Shown piece by piece: positions 27,408 to 35,183 of a stretch of DNA of 64,000 bases (position 1 is its first letter; each line of letters begins with the position of its first letter). The stretch lies in the NCBI RefSeq assembly GCF_030812475.1, contig NZ_JAUSSR010000012.1, positions 62,001 through 126,000 of the forward strand. The letters run 5' to 3'. The stretch is from Pseudomonas lini (GTDB lineage: Bacteria > Pseudomonadota > Gammaproteobacteria > Pseudomonadales > Pseudomonadaceae). Position numbers and translations under genes: made by a program. The notes under the pieces were generated by a model, which was not told the DNA's origin, ran no database searches, and worked only from the letters and a program-made list of their open reading frames with translations.

Positions 27408-29327
27408 TTGAACGATATGGCAAAGAATCTGATCCTGTGGTTGATCATCGCGGCAGTCCTGGTGACGGTGATGAACAACTTCTCCAGCCCTAACGAGCCG
27501 CAGACCCTCAACTATTCCGACTTCATCCAGCAGGTCAAGGATGGCAAGGTCGAGCGCGTAGCCGTCGATGGCTATGTGATTACCGGCAAGCGCAACGATG
27601 GCGACAGCTTCAAGACCATCCGTCCGGCAATCCAGGATAATGGTCTGATCGGCGACCTCGTGGACAACCACGTCGTGGTCGAAGGCAAGCAGCCTGAACA
27701 GCAAAGCATCTGGACTCAGCTCCTGGTGGCGAGCTTCCCGATCCTGGTGATCATCGCCGTGTTCATGTTCTTCATGCGGCAGATGCAGGGCGGTGCCGGT
27801 GGCAAGGGCGGGCCGATGAGCTTCGGCAAGAGCAAGGCGCGCCTGCTCTCCGAAGACCAGGTGAAAACCACCCTGAATGACGTTGCCGGTTGCGACGAAG
27901 CCAAGGAAGAAGTCGGCGAGCTGGTCGAGTTCCTGCGTGACCCGGGCAAGTTCCAGCGCCTGGGCGGTCGCATTCCTCGCGGTGTGCTGATGGTCGGCCC
28001 TCCGGGTACGGGTAAAACCTTGCTCGCCAAGGCGATTGCCGGCGAAGCCAAAGTGCCGTTCTTCACCATTTCCGGTTCCGATTTCGTCGAAATGTTCGTC
28101 GGCGTCGGTGCCAGCCGTGTTCGCGACATGTTCGAGCAGGCGAAGAAACACGCGCCATGCATCATCTTCATCGATGAAATCGACGCCGTCGGTCGCCACC
28201 GTGGCGCCGGCATGGGTGGCGGTCACGACGAACGCGAACAGACGCTCAACCAGTTGCTGGTAGAGATGGACGGCTTCGAAATGAATGACGGCATCATCGT
28301 CATCGCCGCCACCAACCGTCCGGACGTACTGGACCCTGCGCTGCTGCGTCCAGGCCGTTTCGACCGTCAGGTCGTCGTTGGTCTGCCGGATATCCGTGGC
28401 CGTGAGCAGATTCTCAAGGTCCACATGCGCAAAGTGCCGATGGGTGACGACGTCGCTCCGGCCGTGATCGCCCGTGGTACCCCTGGTTTCTCCGGCGCTG
28501 ACCTGGCGAACCTGGTGAACGAAGCGTCGCTGTTCGCCGCCCGTGCCGGCAAGCGCATCGTTGAAATGAAAGAGTTCGAGCTGGCCAAAGACAAGATCAT
28601 GATGGGTGCCGAGCGCAAATCCATGGTCATGTCCGAGAAAGAGAAGCAGAACACCGCTTATCACGAAGCCGGCCATGCCATTGTCGGTCGCGTCGTGCCC
28701 GAGCATGACCCGGTCTACAAGGTGTCGATCATCCCGCGCGGTCGTGCGCTGGGTGTGACCATGTTCCTGCCGGAAGAAGATCGCTACAGCCTGTCCAAAC
28801 GTGCGCTGATCAGCCAGATCTGCTCGCTGTACGGCGGCCGTATCGCTGAAGAAATGACCCTTGGCTTCGACGGTGTCACCACCGGTGCCTCCAACGACAT
28901 CATGCGTGCCAGCCAGATTGCACGGAACATGGTGACCAAGTGGGGCCTGTCGGAAAAGCTCGGTCCGTTGATGTATGCCGAAGAAGAGGGTGAAGTGTTC
29001 CTCGGTCGTGGTGGCGGCGGTCAAGGCGCAAGCTTCTCCGGTGAGACAGCGAAGCTGATCGACTCCGAAGTGCGCAGCATCATCGACCAGTGCTACGGCA
29101 CCGCCAAGCAGATCCTCACGGACAACCGTGACAAGCTCGACGCCATGGCCGATGCCTTGATGAAGTACGAAACGATCGATGCCGATCAGATCGATGACAT
29201 CATGGCCGGTCGTACGCCTCGCGAACCTCGCGACTGGTCCGGTGGCACTGGTACTTCCGGAACACCTCCGGTCGTGCAGGGCGAGCGTCCGGAAACACCT
29301 ATCGGCGGTCCGGCTGCTGACGTATAA
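27408..29327 (+). CDS. ftsH: ATP-dependent zinc metalloprotease FtsH
   Basis: FtsH is a 639-residue membrane-anchored AAA+ protease that degrades misfolded membrane proteins and regulators such as sigma-32 and LpxC in E. coli. It has two transmembrane helices (about 7-25 and 102-122) around a short periplasmic domain, Walker A GPPGTGKT (about 197), the second-region FIDEIDAVGRHRG, and the zinc motif HEAGH near 419. AGAGGG lies 7 bases before a TTG at 27408, while the ATG at 27417 (MAKNLILW) is 16 bases away; I therefore favour TTG. The folP gene follows after 8 bases. Confidence 0.97.
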   Translation: MNDMAKNLILWLIIAAVLVTVMNNFSSPNEPQTLNYSDFIQQVKDGKVERVAVDGYVITGKRNDGDSFKTIRPAIQDNGLIGDLVDNHVVVEGKQPEQQSIWTQLLVASFPILVIIAVFMFFMRQMQGGAGGKGGPMSFGKSKARLLSEDQVKTTLNDVAGCDEAKEEVGELVEFLRDPGKFQRLGGRIPRGVLMVGPPGTGKTLLAKAIAGEAKVPFFTISGSDFVEMFVGVGASRVRDMFEQAKKHAPCIIFIDEIDAVGRHRGAGMGGGHDEREQTLNQLLVEMDGFEMNDGIIVIAATNRPDVLDPALLRPGRFDRQVVVGLPDIRGREQILKVHMRKVPMGDDVAPAVIARGTPGFSGADLANLVNEASLFAARAGKRIVEMKEFELAKDKIMMGAERKSMVMSEKEKQNTAYHEAGHAIVGRVVPEHDPVYKVSIIPRGRALGVTMFLPEEDRYSLSKRALISQICSLYGGRIAEEMTLGFDGVTTGASNDIMRASQIARNMVTKWGLSEKLGPLMYAEEEGEVFLGRGGGGQGASFSGETAKLIDSEVRSIIDQCYGTAKQILTDNRDKLDAMADALMKYETIDADQIDDIMAGRTPREPRDWSGGTGTSGTPPVVQGERPETPIGGPAADV

Positions 29328-29335
29328 GGTTTGAA

Positions 29336-30187
29336 ATGACTTCTGTTCAGTCCTCGACCCGGTTGCCTTGCGGCAACCGGGTTCTTGATTTGGCCCTGAC
29401 GCATGTCATGGGCATTCTCAATGTCACTCCCGATTCCTTTTCCGATGGTGGCCAATACAGCCAGCTCGATGCGGCCATGCGTCACGCCGAAGCCATGGTG
29501 GCGGCCGGCGCAACCCTTATCGATGTCGGTGGCGAATCGACCCGGCCGGGTGCCAGGGCGGTTTCACCGCTGGAAGAGCTCGAGCGCGTAGCGCCCATCG
29601 TCGAGCGAATTCATCGCGAGCTGGATGTGATCATCTCGGTGGATACCTCTACCCCGTCCGTCATGCGCGAAAGCGCCCGGCTTGGGGCAGGGTTGATCAA
29701 TGACGTGCGGTCGCTGCAGCGCGATGGCGCGCTGGATGCGGCCGCGGCTACCGGCTTGCCGGTCTGCCTGATGCATATGCTCGGTGAGCCGGGTGACATG
29801 CAGGACAATCCGCACTATCAGGACGTGACCCGGGAAGTGGGCGAGTTTCTTGCCGGGCGCATGGCGCAATGTGCAGCGGCAGGGATTCCCGCCGAGCGGA
29901 TCATTCTGGATCCGGGTTTCGGTTTCGCCAAAAACCTGCAACACAATCTAAGCTTGTTCAAGCATATGGAAGCCTTGCATGCCTTGGGGCGGCCCCTGCT
30001 GGTCGGGGTTTCGCGAAAAAGCATGATAGGTCAGGCCTTGAATCGCCCGGTCGGAGAACGCCTGCATGGCAGTCTCGCGCTCGCGGCGCTGGCCTCATTC
30101 AAGGGAGCGCGTATATTGCGCGTCCATGATGTGGCCGAAACAGTCGATGTACTGCGGATGATCGCCGCTGTGGAATCAGCCGAATAA
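29336..30187 (+). CDS. folP: Dihydropteroate synthase FolP
   Basis: FolP is a 283-residue TIM-barrel enzyme that joins p-aminobenzoate to pterin diphosphate in folate synthesis, the sulfonamide target. Signatures are MGILNVTPDSFSDGG (about residues 24-38), DVGGESTRPGA, VDTSTPSVM, NDVRSL and DPGFGFAKN. It starts 8 bases after ftsH and precedes glmM by 16 bases, so an ftsH-folP-glmM transcript is likely. Codons 8-16 encode a terminator-like hairpin in the mRNA. Confidence 0.97.
   Translation: MTSVQSSTRLPCGNRVLDLALTHVMGILNVTPDSFSDGGQYSQLDAAMRHAEAMVAAGATLIDVGGESTRPGARAVSPLEELERVAPIVERIHRELDVIISVDTSTPSVMRESARLGAGLINDVRSLQRDGALDAAAATGLPVCLMHMLGEPGDMQDNPHYQDVTREVGEFLAGRMAQCAAAGIPAERIILDPGFGFAKNLQHNLSLFKHMEALHALGRPLLVGVSRKSMIGQALNRPVGERLHGSLALAALASFKGARILRVHDVAETVDVLRMIAAVESAE
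29357..29387 (+). promoter_or_regulatory. Terminator-like hairpin inside the folP 5' coding region
   Basis: ACCCGGTTGCC-TTGC-GGCAACCGGGT is a perfect 11-bp stem with a four-base loop, followed by TCTTGATTT. It starts 30 bp after the ftsH stop, within codons 8-16 of folP. It could partly terminate ftsH transcripts or protect their 3' ends, lowering folP-glmM expression. Confidence 0.55.
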
Positions 30188-30203
30188 GAATGATGGAGCG
30201 CTT

Positions 30204-31541
30204 ATGACTAAAAAATACTTTGGTACCGACGGCATTCGTGGTCGCGTCGGCGAATACCCGATCACGCCTGATTTCATGCTCAAGCTCGGTTGGGCTGCGG
30301 GTATGGCGTTCCGCAAAATGGGCGCCTGCAAAGTGTTGGTGGGTAAGGACACCCGGATCTCCGGCTACATGTTCGAATCGGCACTCGAGGCCGGACTGAC
30401 GTCGGCGGGTGCCGATGTCTTGCTCCTGGGCCCGATGCCGACACCGGCCATCGCCTACCTGACGCGCACCTTCCATGCCGAAGCGGGCATCGTGATCAGC
30501 GCCTCGCACAATCCCCACGACGACAACGGCATCAAGTTTTTCTCCGGAAGCGGCACCAAGCTGCCGGACGAAGTCGAACATATGATCGAAGAGTTGCTCG
30601 ACACCCCGATGACCGTGGTCGAGTCGAGCAAGATCGGCAAGGTCTCGCGCGTCAACGATGCGTCCGGCCGCTACATCGAGTTTTGCAAGAGCAGCGTTCC
30701 GACCGGCACCAGCTTCGCGGGCCTGAAGATCGTGCTCGACTGCGCTCACGGTGCGACCTACAAGGTGGCGCCGAGTGTGTTCCGTGAGCTGGGCGCCGAA
30801 GTCGTTGTGCTGTCTGCCCATCCCAATGGCTTGAACATCAATGACAATTGCGGTTCGACCCATATGGAGCCGCTGCAGGCTGCCGTATTGGCCGAGCATG
30901 CCGATCTTGGCATTGCCTTTGATGGTGATGGCGATCGGGTGCAGATGGTCGATCACACCGGTGCTGTCGTCGACGGTGACGAATTGCTGTTCATCATCGC
31001 TCGCGATCTGCAGGAGCGTGGCAAGTTGCAGGGCGGTGTCGTCGGTACGCTGATGAGTAACCTGGGGCTGGAACTGGCCCTGGCGGACCTGGGCATTCCT
31101 TTTGTGCGGGCCAATGTCGGCGACCGTTACGTCATCTCCGAGTTGCAAGAGCGCGACTGGCTGGTGGGTGGTGAAAACTCGGGGCACATTGTCTGCTTCA
31201 GTCACACCACCACCGGTGACGCGATCATTGCCGCGTTGCAGGTACTGATGGCGCTGAAGAGGCGCACCGAAGGGCTGGCGCAATCGCGTCAGGCGCTGCG
31301 CAAGTGTCCTCAGGTGCTGATCAACGTGCGTTTCGGCGGTGGTGCAAGCCCCCTCGATCATCCGGCGGTCAAGGCGGCCAGCGAGCGCGTGACCCAGGCC
31401 ATGGCCGGGCGCGGGCGCGTGCTGTTGCGCAAATCCGGGACGGAGCCGTTGGTGCGGGTAATGGTCGAAGGCGAGGACGAAACACAGGTTCGCGGCCACG
31501 CCGAAGAGCTGGCAAACCTGGTTACTGAAGTTTCTGCCTGA
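30204..31541 (+). CDS. glmM: Phosphoglucosamine mutase GlmM
   Basis: GlmM is a 445-residue enzyme that converts glucosamine-6-phosphate to glucosamine-1-phosphate for peptidoglycan and LPS. Ser101 in GIVISASHNPHDDNG is the phosphoserine nucleophile; the metal loop is AFDGDGDRVQMVD, the sugar loop GGENSGHIVC, and the phosphate-binding loop RKSGTEPLVRVM is near the C-terminus. GGAGCGC precedes the ATG. It sits after folP and before tpiA, as in other Pseudomonas. Confidence 0.97.
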   Translation: MTKKYFGTDGIRGRVGEYPITPDFMLKLGWAAGMAFRKMGACKVLVGKDTRISGYMFESALEAGLTSAGADVLLLGPMPTPAIAYLTRTFHAEAGIVISASHNPHDDNGIKFFSGSGTKLPDEVEHMIEELLDTPMTVVESSKIGKVSRVNDASGRYIEFCKSSVPTGTSFAGLKIVLDCAHGATYKVAPSVFRELGAEVVVLSAHPNGLNINDNCGSTHMEPLQAAVLAEHADLGIAFDGDGDRVQMVDHTGAVVDGDELLFIIARDLQERGKLQGGVVGTLMSNLGLELALADLGIPFVRANVGDRYVISELQERDWLVGGENSGHIVCFSHTTTGDAIIAALQVLMALKRRTEGLAQSRQALRKCPQVLINVRFGGGASPLDHPAVKAASERVTQAMAGRGRVLLRKSGTEPLVRVMVEGEDETQVRGHAEELANLVTEVSA

Positions 31542-31607
31542 ATTCGGCTTGCCAGCCATGATTGTGTTGGGTAACATCTGCGCCCACTTTGACCGACGAG
31601 GTACAGC

Positions 31608-32363
31608 ATGCGTCGCCCTATGGTAGCTGGTAACTGGAAGATGCACGGTACCCGCACCAGCGTCGCTGAGCTGATTGACGGCCTCCGCCGTCTGGACTTG
31701 CCGAGCGATGTTGACGTTGCGGTATTCCCGCCTTGCCTGCATATCAATCAAGTGATTGATGGCTTGAAAGGCCAGCCGATTTCGATCGGTGCGCAGAACT
31801 CTGCGGTGGAATCCATGCAAGGCGCATTGACCGGTGAAGTTGCACCGAGTCAGTTGGTGGATGCAGGTTGTTCCCTGGTGCTTGTCGGGCACTCCGAACG
31901 CCGCCAGATCATGGGCGAGCAGGACGGAATGCTGATCCGCAAGTTCGCAGCGGCGCAGGCATGTGGCTTGATTCCGGTGTTGTGCATAGGGGAAACCCTT
32001 GAGCAGCGCGAAGCCGGGAAAACTCTTGAGGTTGTCGGGCGTCAGCTGGACAGTATCATCGAGGAGCTGGGTGTCGGCGTCTTTGCCAAGGCAGTCATCG
32101 CTTACGAGCCGGTCTGGGCCATTGGCACCGGGCTGACGGCTTCACCGCAACAGGCGCAGGATGTGCACGCAGCCATTCGCGCCCAGTTGGCGGCAAAGAA
32201 TTCTGAAGTCGCGCAAGGTGTGCGGCTTCTATACGGCGGCAGCGTGAAGGCGGCCAATGCGGTCGAACTGTTCGGCATGCCGGATATCGATGGGGGGCTC
32301 ATTGGTGGAGCGTCCCTGAATGCAGATGAGTTCGGTGCGATCTGTCGCGCCGCGGGAAACTGA
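31608..32363 (+). CDS. tpiA: Triosephosphate isomerase TpiA
   Basis: TpiA is a 251-residue TIM-barrel enzyme interconverting dihydroxyacetone phosphate and glyceraldehyde-3-phosphate. Seen residues: AGNWKMHG with the catalytic Lys at 11, VGHSERR with the catalytic His, AYEPVWAIGTG with the catalytic Glu, and the phosphate loop LYGGSVKAANA. The secG gene starts 4 bp after its stop, so the two are co-transcribed. Confidence 0.97.
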   Translation: MRRPMVAGNWKMHGTRTSVAELIDGLRRLDLPSDVDVAVFPPCLHINQVIDGLKGQPISIGAQNSAVESMQGALTGEVAPSQLVDAGCSLVLVGHSERRQIMGEQDGMLIRKFAAAQACGLIPVLCIGETLEQREAGKTLEVVGRQLDSIIEELGVGVFAKAVIAYEPVWAIGTGLTASPQQAQDVHAAIRAQLAAKNSEVAQGVRLLYGGSVKAANAVELFGMPDIDGGLIGGASLNADEFGAICRAAGN

Positions 32364-32367
32364 AAAA

Positions 32368-32751
32368 ATGCTGGAAACAGTCGTAGTCGTTTTTCATCTG
32401 CTGGGTGCATTGGGCGTAGTTGCTCTGGTTTTGCTGCAGCAGGGTAAAGGTGCGGATGCTGGCGCGTCTTTCGGAGCAGGTGCTTCAAATACTGTGTTCG
32501 GAAGCCAAGGTTCCTCTACCTTTCTTAGTAAGTTTACTGCTATACTTGCCGCAGGTTTCTTCATAACCAGCTTAGGGTTAGGTTACTTTGCTAAAGAGAA
32601 AGCTCACCAGCTGACTCAAGTAGGTTTGCCAAACCCGGCAGTGTTGGAAGTTCCAAAGCAACAACCGGCTTCTGATGATGTCCCGGTGCTTCAAGAGCAA
32701 AAGTCGGCTACTCCAGCGACTGACGTGCCTCCAGCTCAAGAGCAGAAGTAA
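32368..32751 (+). CDS. secG: Protein-export membrane protein SecG
   Basis: SecG is a 127-residue subunit of the SecYEG translocon. Two membrane helices (about 3-22 and 51-71) flank the conserved cytoplasmic loop LLQQGKGADAGASFGAG. The C-terminal tail (72-127) is Pro/Gln-rich and longer than in E. coli. The ATG at 32368 is 4 bp after tpiA. tRNA-Leu(GAG) follows 21 bp downstream, the order also found in E. coli (secG-leuU-metY-rimP). Confidence 0.94.
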   Translation: MLETVVVVFHLLGALGVVALVLLQQGKGADAGASFGAGASNTVFGSQGSSTFLSKFTAILAAGFFITSLGLGYFAKEKAHQLTQVGLPNPAVLEVPKQQPASDDVPVLQEQKSATPATDVPPAQEQK

Positions 32752-32772
32752 GAAGGTTTCAAACGCAGTATT

Positions 32773-32858
32773 GCCGAGGTGGTGGAATTGGTAGACACGC
32801 AACCTTGAGGTGGTTGTGCCCATAGGGTGTAGGGGTTCGAGTCCCCTTCTCGGTACCA
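32773..32858 (+). tRNA. tRNA-Leu (GAG)
   Basis: An 86-base class-II tRNA with encoded CCA. The acceptor GCCGAGG pairs with TCTCGGT (with G-U at the ends), the D-arm is GGTGGAATTGGTAGACAC, and the anticodon stem CAACC/GGTTG encloses TTGAGGT, giving anticodon GAG (codons CUC/CUU). A variable arm and the GGTTCGAGTCC T-loop follow. Confidence 0.97.
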
Positions 32859-32869
32859 ATTATCAGGAG

Positions 32870-32892
32870 AGCCCGCTGTTGCGGGCTTTCTT
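32870..32892 (+). terminator. Hairpin after tRNA-Leu
   Basis: AGCCCGC-TGTT-GCGGGCT followed by TTCTTG. It could end part of the secG-tRNA-Leu transcript or act as a processing boundary before the initiator tRNA. Confidence 0.65.
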
Positions 32893-32953
32893 GTAGGTGG
32901 AAGGTACATTGACCCTGTGAGGGATCGGTCGTATACTTCCGCCCCAGCTTTGT

Positions 32954-33030
<77 letters not shown>

Positions 33031-33038
33031 GTTTCAGG

Positions 33039-33061
33039 AGCCCCTTTTCAGGGGCTTTTTG
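33039..33061 (+). terminator. Terminator after tRNA-fMet
   Basis: AGCCCC-TTTTC-AGGGGCT followed by five or six T. A strong intrinsic terminator between the initiator tRNA and rimP; partial read-through would join the tRNA to the translation-factor operon. Confidence 0.85.
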
Positions 33062-33168
33062 TTAGCTGGACACTTTCTACGCCGCTGTTCGACGGCGTTT
33101 CAAGGATGGGCGTTTCGCCCATTTTTTTATTTTGCATAGCATGCACATACATGCACGAGGGGGTTCAG

Positions 33169-33627
33169 GTGTCGAGCAAGCTAGAAGAGTTGCAGGCCTT
33201 GTTGGCCCCGGTGGTCGTGGCCCTGGGCTATGAATGCTGGGGTATTGAGTTTTCGGCTCAGGGTCGCCACTCAATGTTGCGCGTTTATATTGATAAAGAG
33301 GGCGGTGTGCTGGTGGACGATTGCGCCATCGTCAGCCGTCAGATCAGCGGTGTACTGGATGTTGAAGATCCTATCGCCGTTGAATACACCCTTGAAGTTT
33401 CCTCGCCTGGCATGGAACGCCCGCTGTTCACTATTGAGCAGTTTGCAAAATTTGCCGGTGAACAAGTGAAGATCAAGCTGCGCTCGCCTTTCGAAGGGCG
33501 ACGCAACTTTCAGGGCCTTCTGCGCGGTGTAGAAGAGCAGGACGTCGTGGTGCAGGTAGAAGACCATGAGTTCCTGTTGCCGATCGATATGATCGACAAG
33601 GCCAACATTATTCCCAGTTTTGACTGA
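33169..33627 (+). CDS. rimP: Ribosome maturation factor RimP
   Basis: RimP is a 152-residue protein needed for 30S subunit maturation. The N-terminal alpha/beta domain contains LGYECWGIEF and LRVYIDKEGGVLVDDC, the Sm-like C-terminal domain contains EVSSPGMERPLF and the closing DMIDKANIIPSFD. The start is a GTG at 33169 with GAGGGGG about 5 bases upstream; an ATG at 33151 is a weaker alternative. It is the first protein gene of rimP-nusA-infB-rbfA-truB-rpsO-pnp. Confidence 0.95.
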   Translation: MSSKLEELQALLAPVVVALGYECWGIEFSAQGRHSMLRVYIDKEGGVLVDDCAIVSRQISGVLDVEDPIAVEYTLEVSSPGMERPLFTIEQFAKFAGEQVKIKLRSPFEGRRNFQGLLRGVEEQDVVVQVEDHEFLLPIDMIDKANIIPSFD

Positions 33628-33674
33628 GACGCGGATCCCGCGGATCCAATGGCTTGCGAAAGGCGAGGCGTACG

Positions 33675-35156
33675 ATGAGCAAAGAAGTACTGCTGGTTGT
33701 TGAGTCGGTATCCAATGAAAAGGGCGTACCGGCAAACGTAATTTTTGAAGCGCTGGAGCTGGCTCTGGCCACTGCCACCAAGAAACGTTTCGAGGACGAA
33801 GTCGATCTGCGTGTGGAAATCAATCGCCACACCGGTGCTTACGAGACCTTCCGTCGCTGGACGGTCGTCGAAGAAGCAGACCTGGACGATCCGGCCATCG
33901 AAACCTGGCCGAGCAAGGTTGCAGAAACGCATCCTGGCGCCAAGGTTGGCGACGTAGTCGAAGAAAAGATCGAATCCATCGAATTCGGCCGCATCGCTGC
34001 ACAGACTGCCAAGCAAGTCATCGTGCAGAAAGTTCGCGAAGCCGAACGTGCTCAAGTCGTTGATGCCTATCGCGAGCGCCTGGGGGAAATCATCTCCGGC
34101 ACCGTGAAGAAAGTGACCCGCGACAACGTGATCGTCGACCTGGGTAACAACGCCGAAGCGTTGCTGGCCCGCGAAGACATCATTTCTCGCGAAACCTTCC
34201 GGGTTGGCGTGCGCCTGCGTGCGCTGCTCAAGGAAATCCGCACCGAGAACCGCGGCCCGCAGCTGATCCTGTCGCGTACCGCGCCGGAAATGCTGATTGA
34301 GTTGTTCCGCATCGAAGTGCCGGAAATCGCTGAAGGCCTGATCGAAGTAATGGCTGCCTCCCGTGACCCGGGTTCGCGTGCCAAGATCGCAGTCCGCTCC
34401 AAGGACAAACGCATTGACCCGCAAGGCGCTTGCATCGGTATGCGCGGTTCGCGCGTCCAGGCAGTGTCGGGCGAGTTGGGCGGCGAGCGTGTGGACATCG
34501 TCCTGTGGGACGATAACCCGGCTCAGTTCGTGATCAATGCAATGTCGCCGGCTGAAGTGGCGGCAATTATCGTTGACGAAGATGCCCATGCCATGGACAT
34601 CGCCGTTGGCGCAGACAATCTGGCTCAGGCCATCGGTCGCGGAGGTCAGAACGTGCGTCTGGCCAGCCAGTTGACTGGCTGGACCCTGAACGTGATGACC
34701 GAATCGGACATCCAGGCTAAGCAGCAAGCAGAAACCGGCGACATCCTGCGCAATTTCATCGACGAGCTGGAAGTCGACGAAGACCTCGCGCAGGTGCTGG
34801 TAGATGAAGGTTTCACCAGCCTGGAAGAGATTGCCTACGTACCGTTGGAAGAAATGCTCAACATCGACGGCTTTGACGAAGAAACCGTCAACGAGCTTCG
34901 CGCTCGTGCCAAGGATCGTTTGTTGACCAAAGCCATCGCTACTGAGGAAAAGCTGGCAGACGCCCATCCGGCCGAAGACCTGCTCTCGCTTGAGGGTATG
35001 GACAAGGATTTGGCGATGGAACTGGCGGTGCGCGGCGTAATTACCCGCGAAGACCTGGCCGAGCAGTCTATTGACGATCTGCTCGACATCGACGGCATTG
35101 ACGATGATCGTGCCGGCAAGTTGATCATGGCCGCCCGAGCCCACTGGTTCGAGTAA
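33675..35156 (+). CDS. nusA: Transcription termination/antitermination factor NusA
   Basis: NusA is a 493-residue RNA-polymerase-binding factor for pausing, termination and antitermination. Domains in order: N-terminal RNAP-binding domain (1-130), S1 (about 135-200, GEIISGTVKKVTRDNVIVDLG), two KH domains (about 205-345, GACIGMRGSRVQAV and IGRGGQNVRLASQL) and two acidic repeats at the C-terminus (each with LLSLEGMD or DIDGIDDD patterns) that contact RNAP or NusG partners. The ATG at 33675 is used; the longer frame upstream is unlikely. Confidence 0.97.
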   Translation: MSKEVLLVVESVSNEKGVPANVIFEALELALATATKKRFEDEVDLRVEINRHTGAYETFRRWTVVEEADLDDPAIETWPSKVAETHPGAKVGDVVEEKIESIEFGRIAAQTAKQVIVQKVREAERAQVVDAYRERLGEIISGTVKKVTRDNVIVDLGNNAEALLAREDIISRETFRVGVRLRALLKEIRTENRGPQLILSRTAPEMLIELFRIEVPEIAEGLIEVMAASRDPGSRAKIAVRSKDKRIDPQGACIGMRGSRVQAVSGELGGERVDIVLWDDNPAQFVINAMSPAEVAAIIVDEDAHAMDIAVGADNLAQAIGRGGQNVRLASQLTGWTLNVMTESDIQAKQQAETGDILRNFIDELEVDEDLAQVLVDEGFTSLEEIAYVPLEEMLNIDGFDEETVNELRARAKDRLLTKAIATEEKLADAHPAEDLLSLEGMDKDLAMELAVRGVITREDLAEQSIDDLLDIDGIDDDRAGKLIMAARAHWFE

Positions 35157-35183
35157 TTAGGCGCGGCCTGAGGAGAGAAGTGC

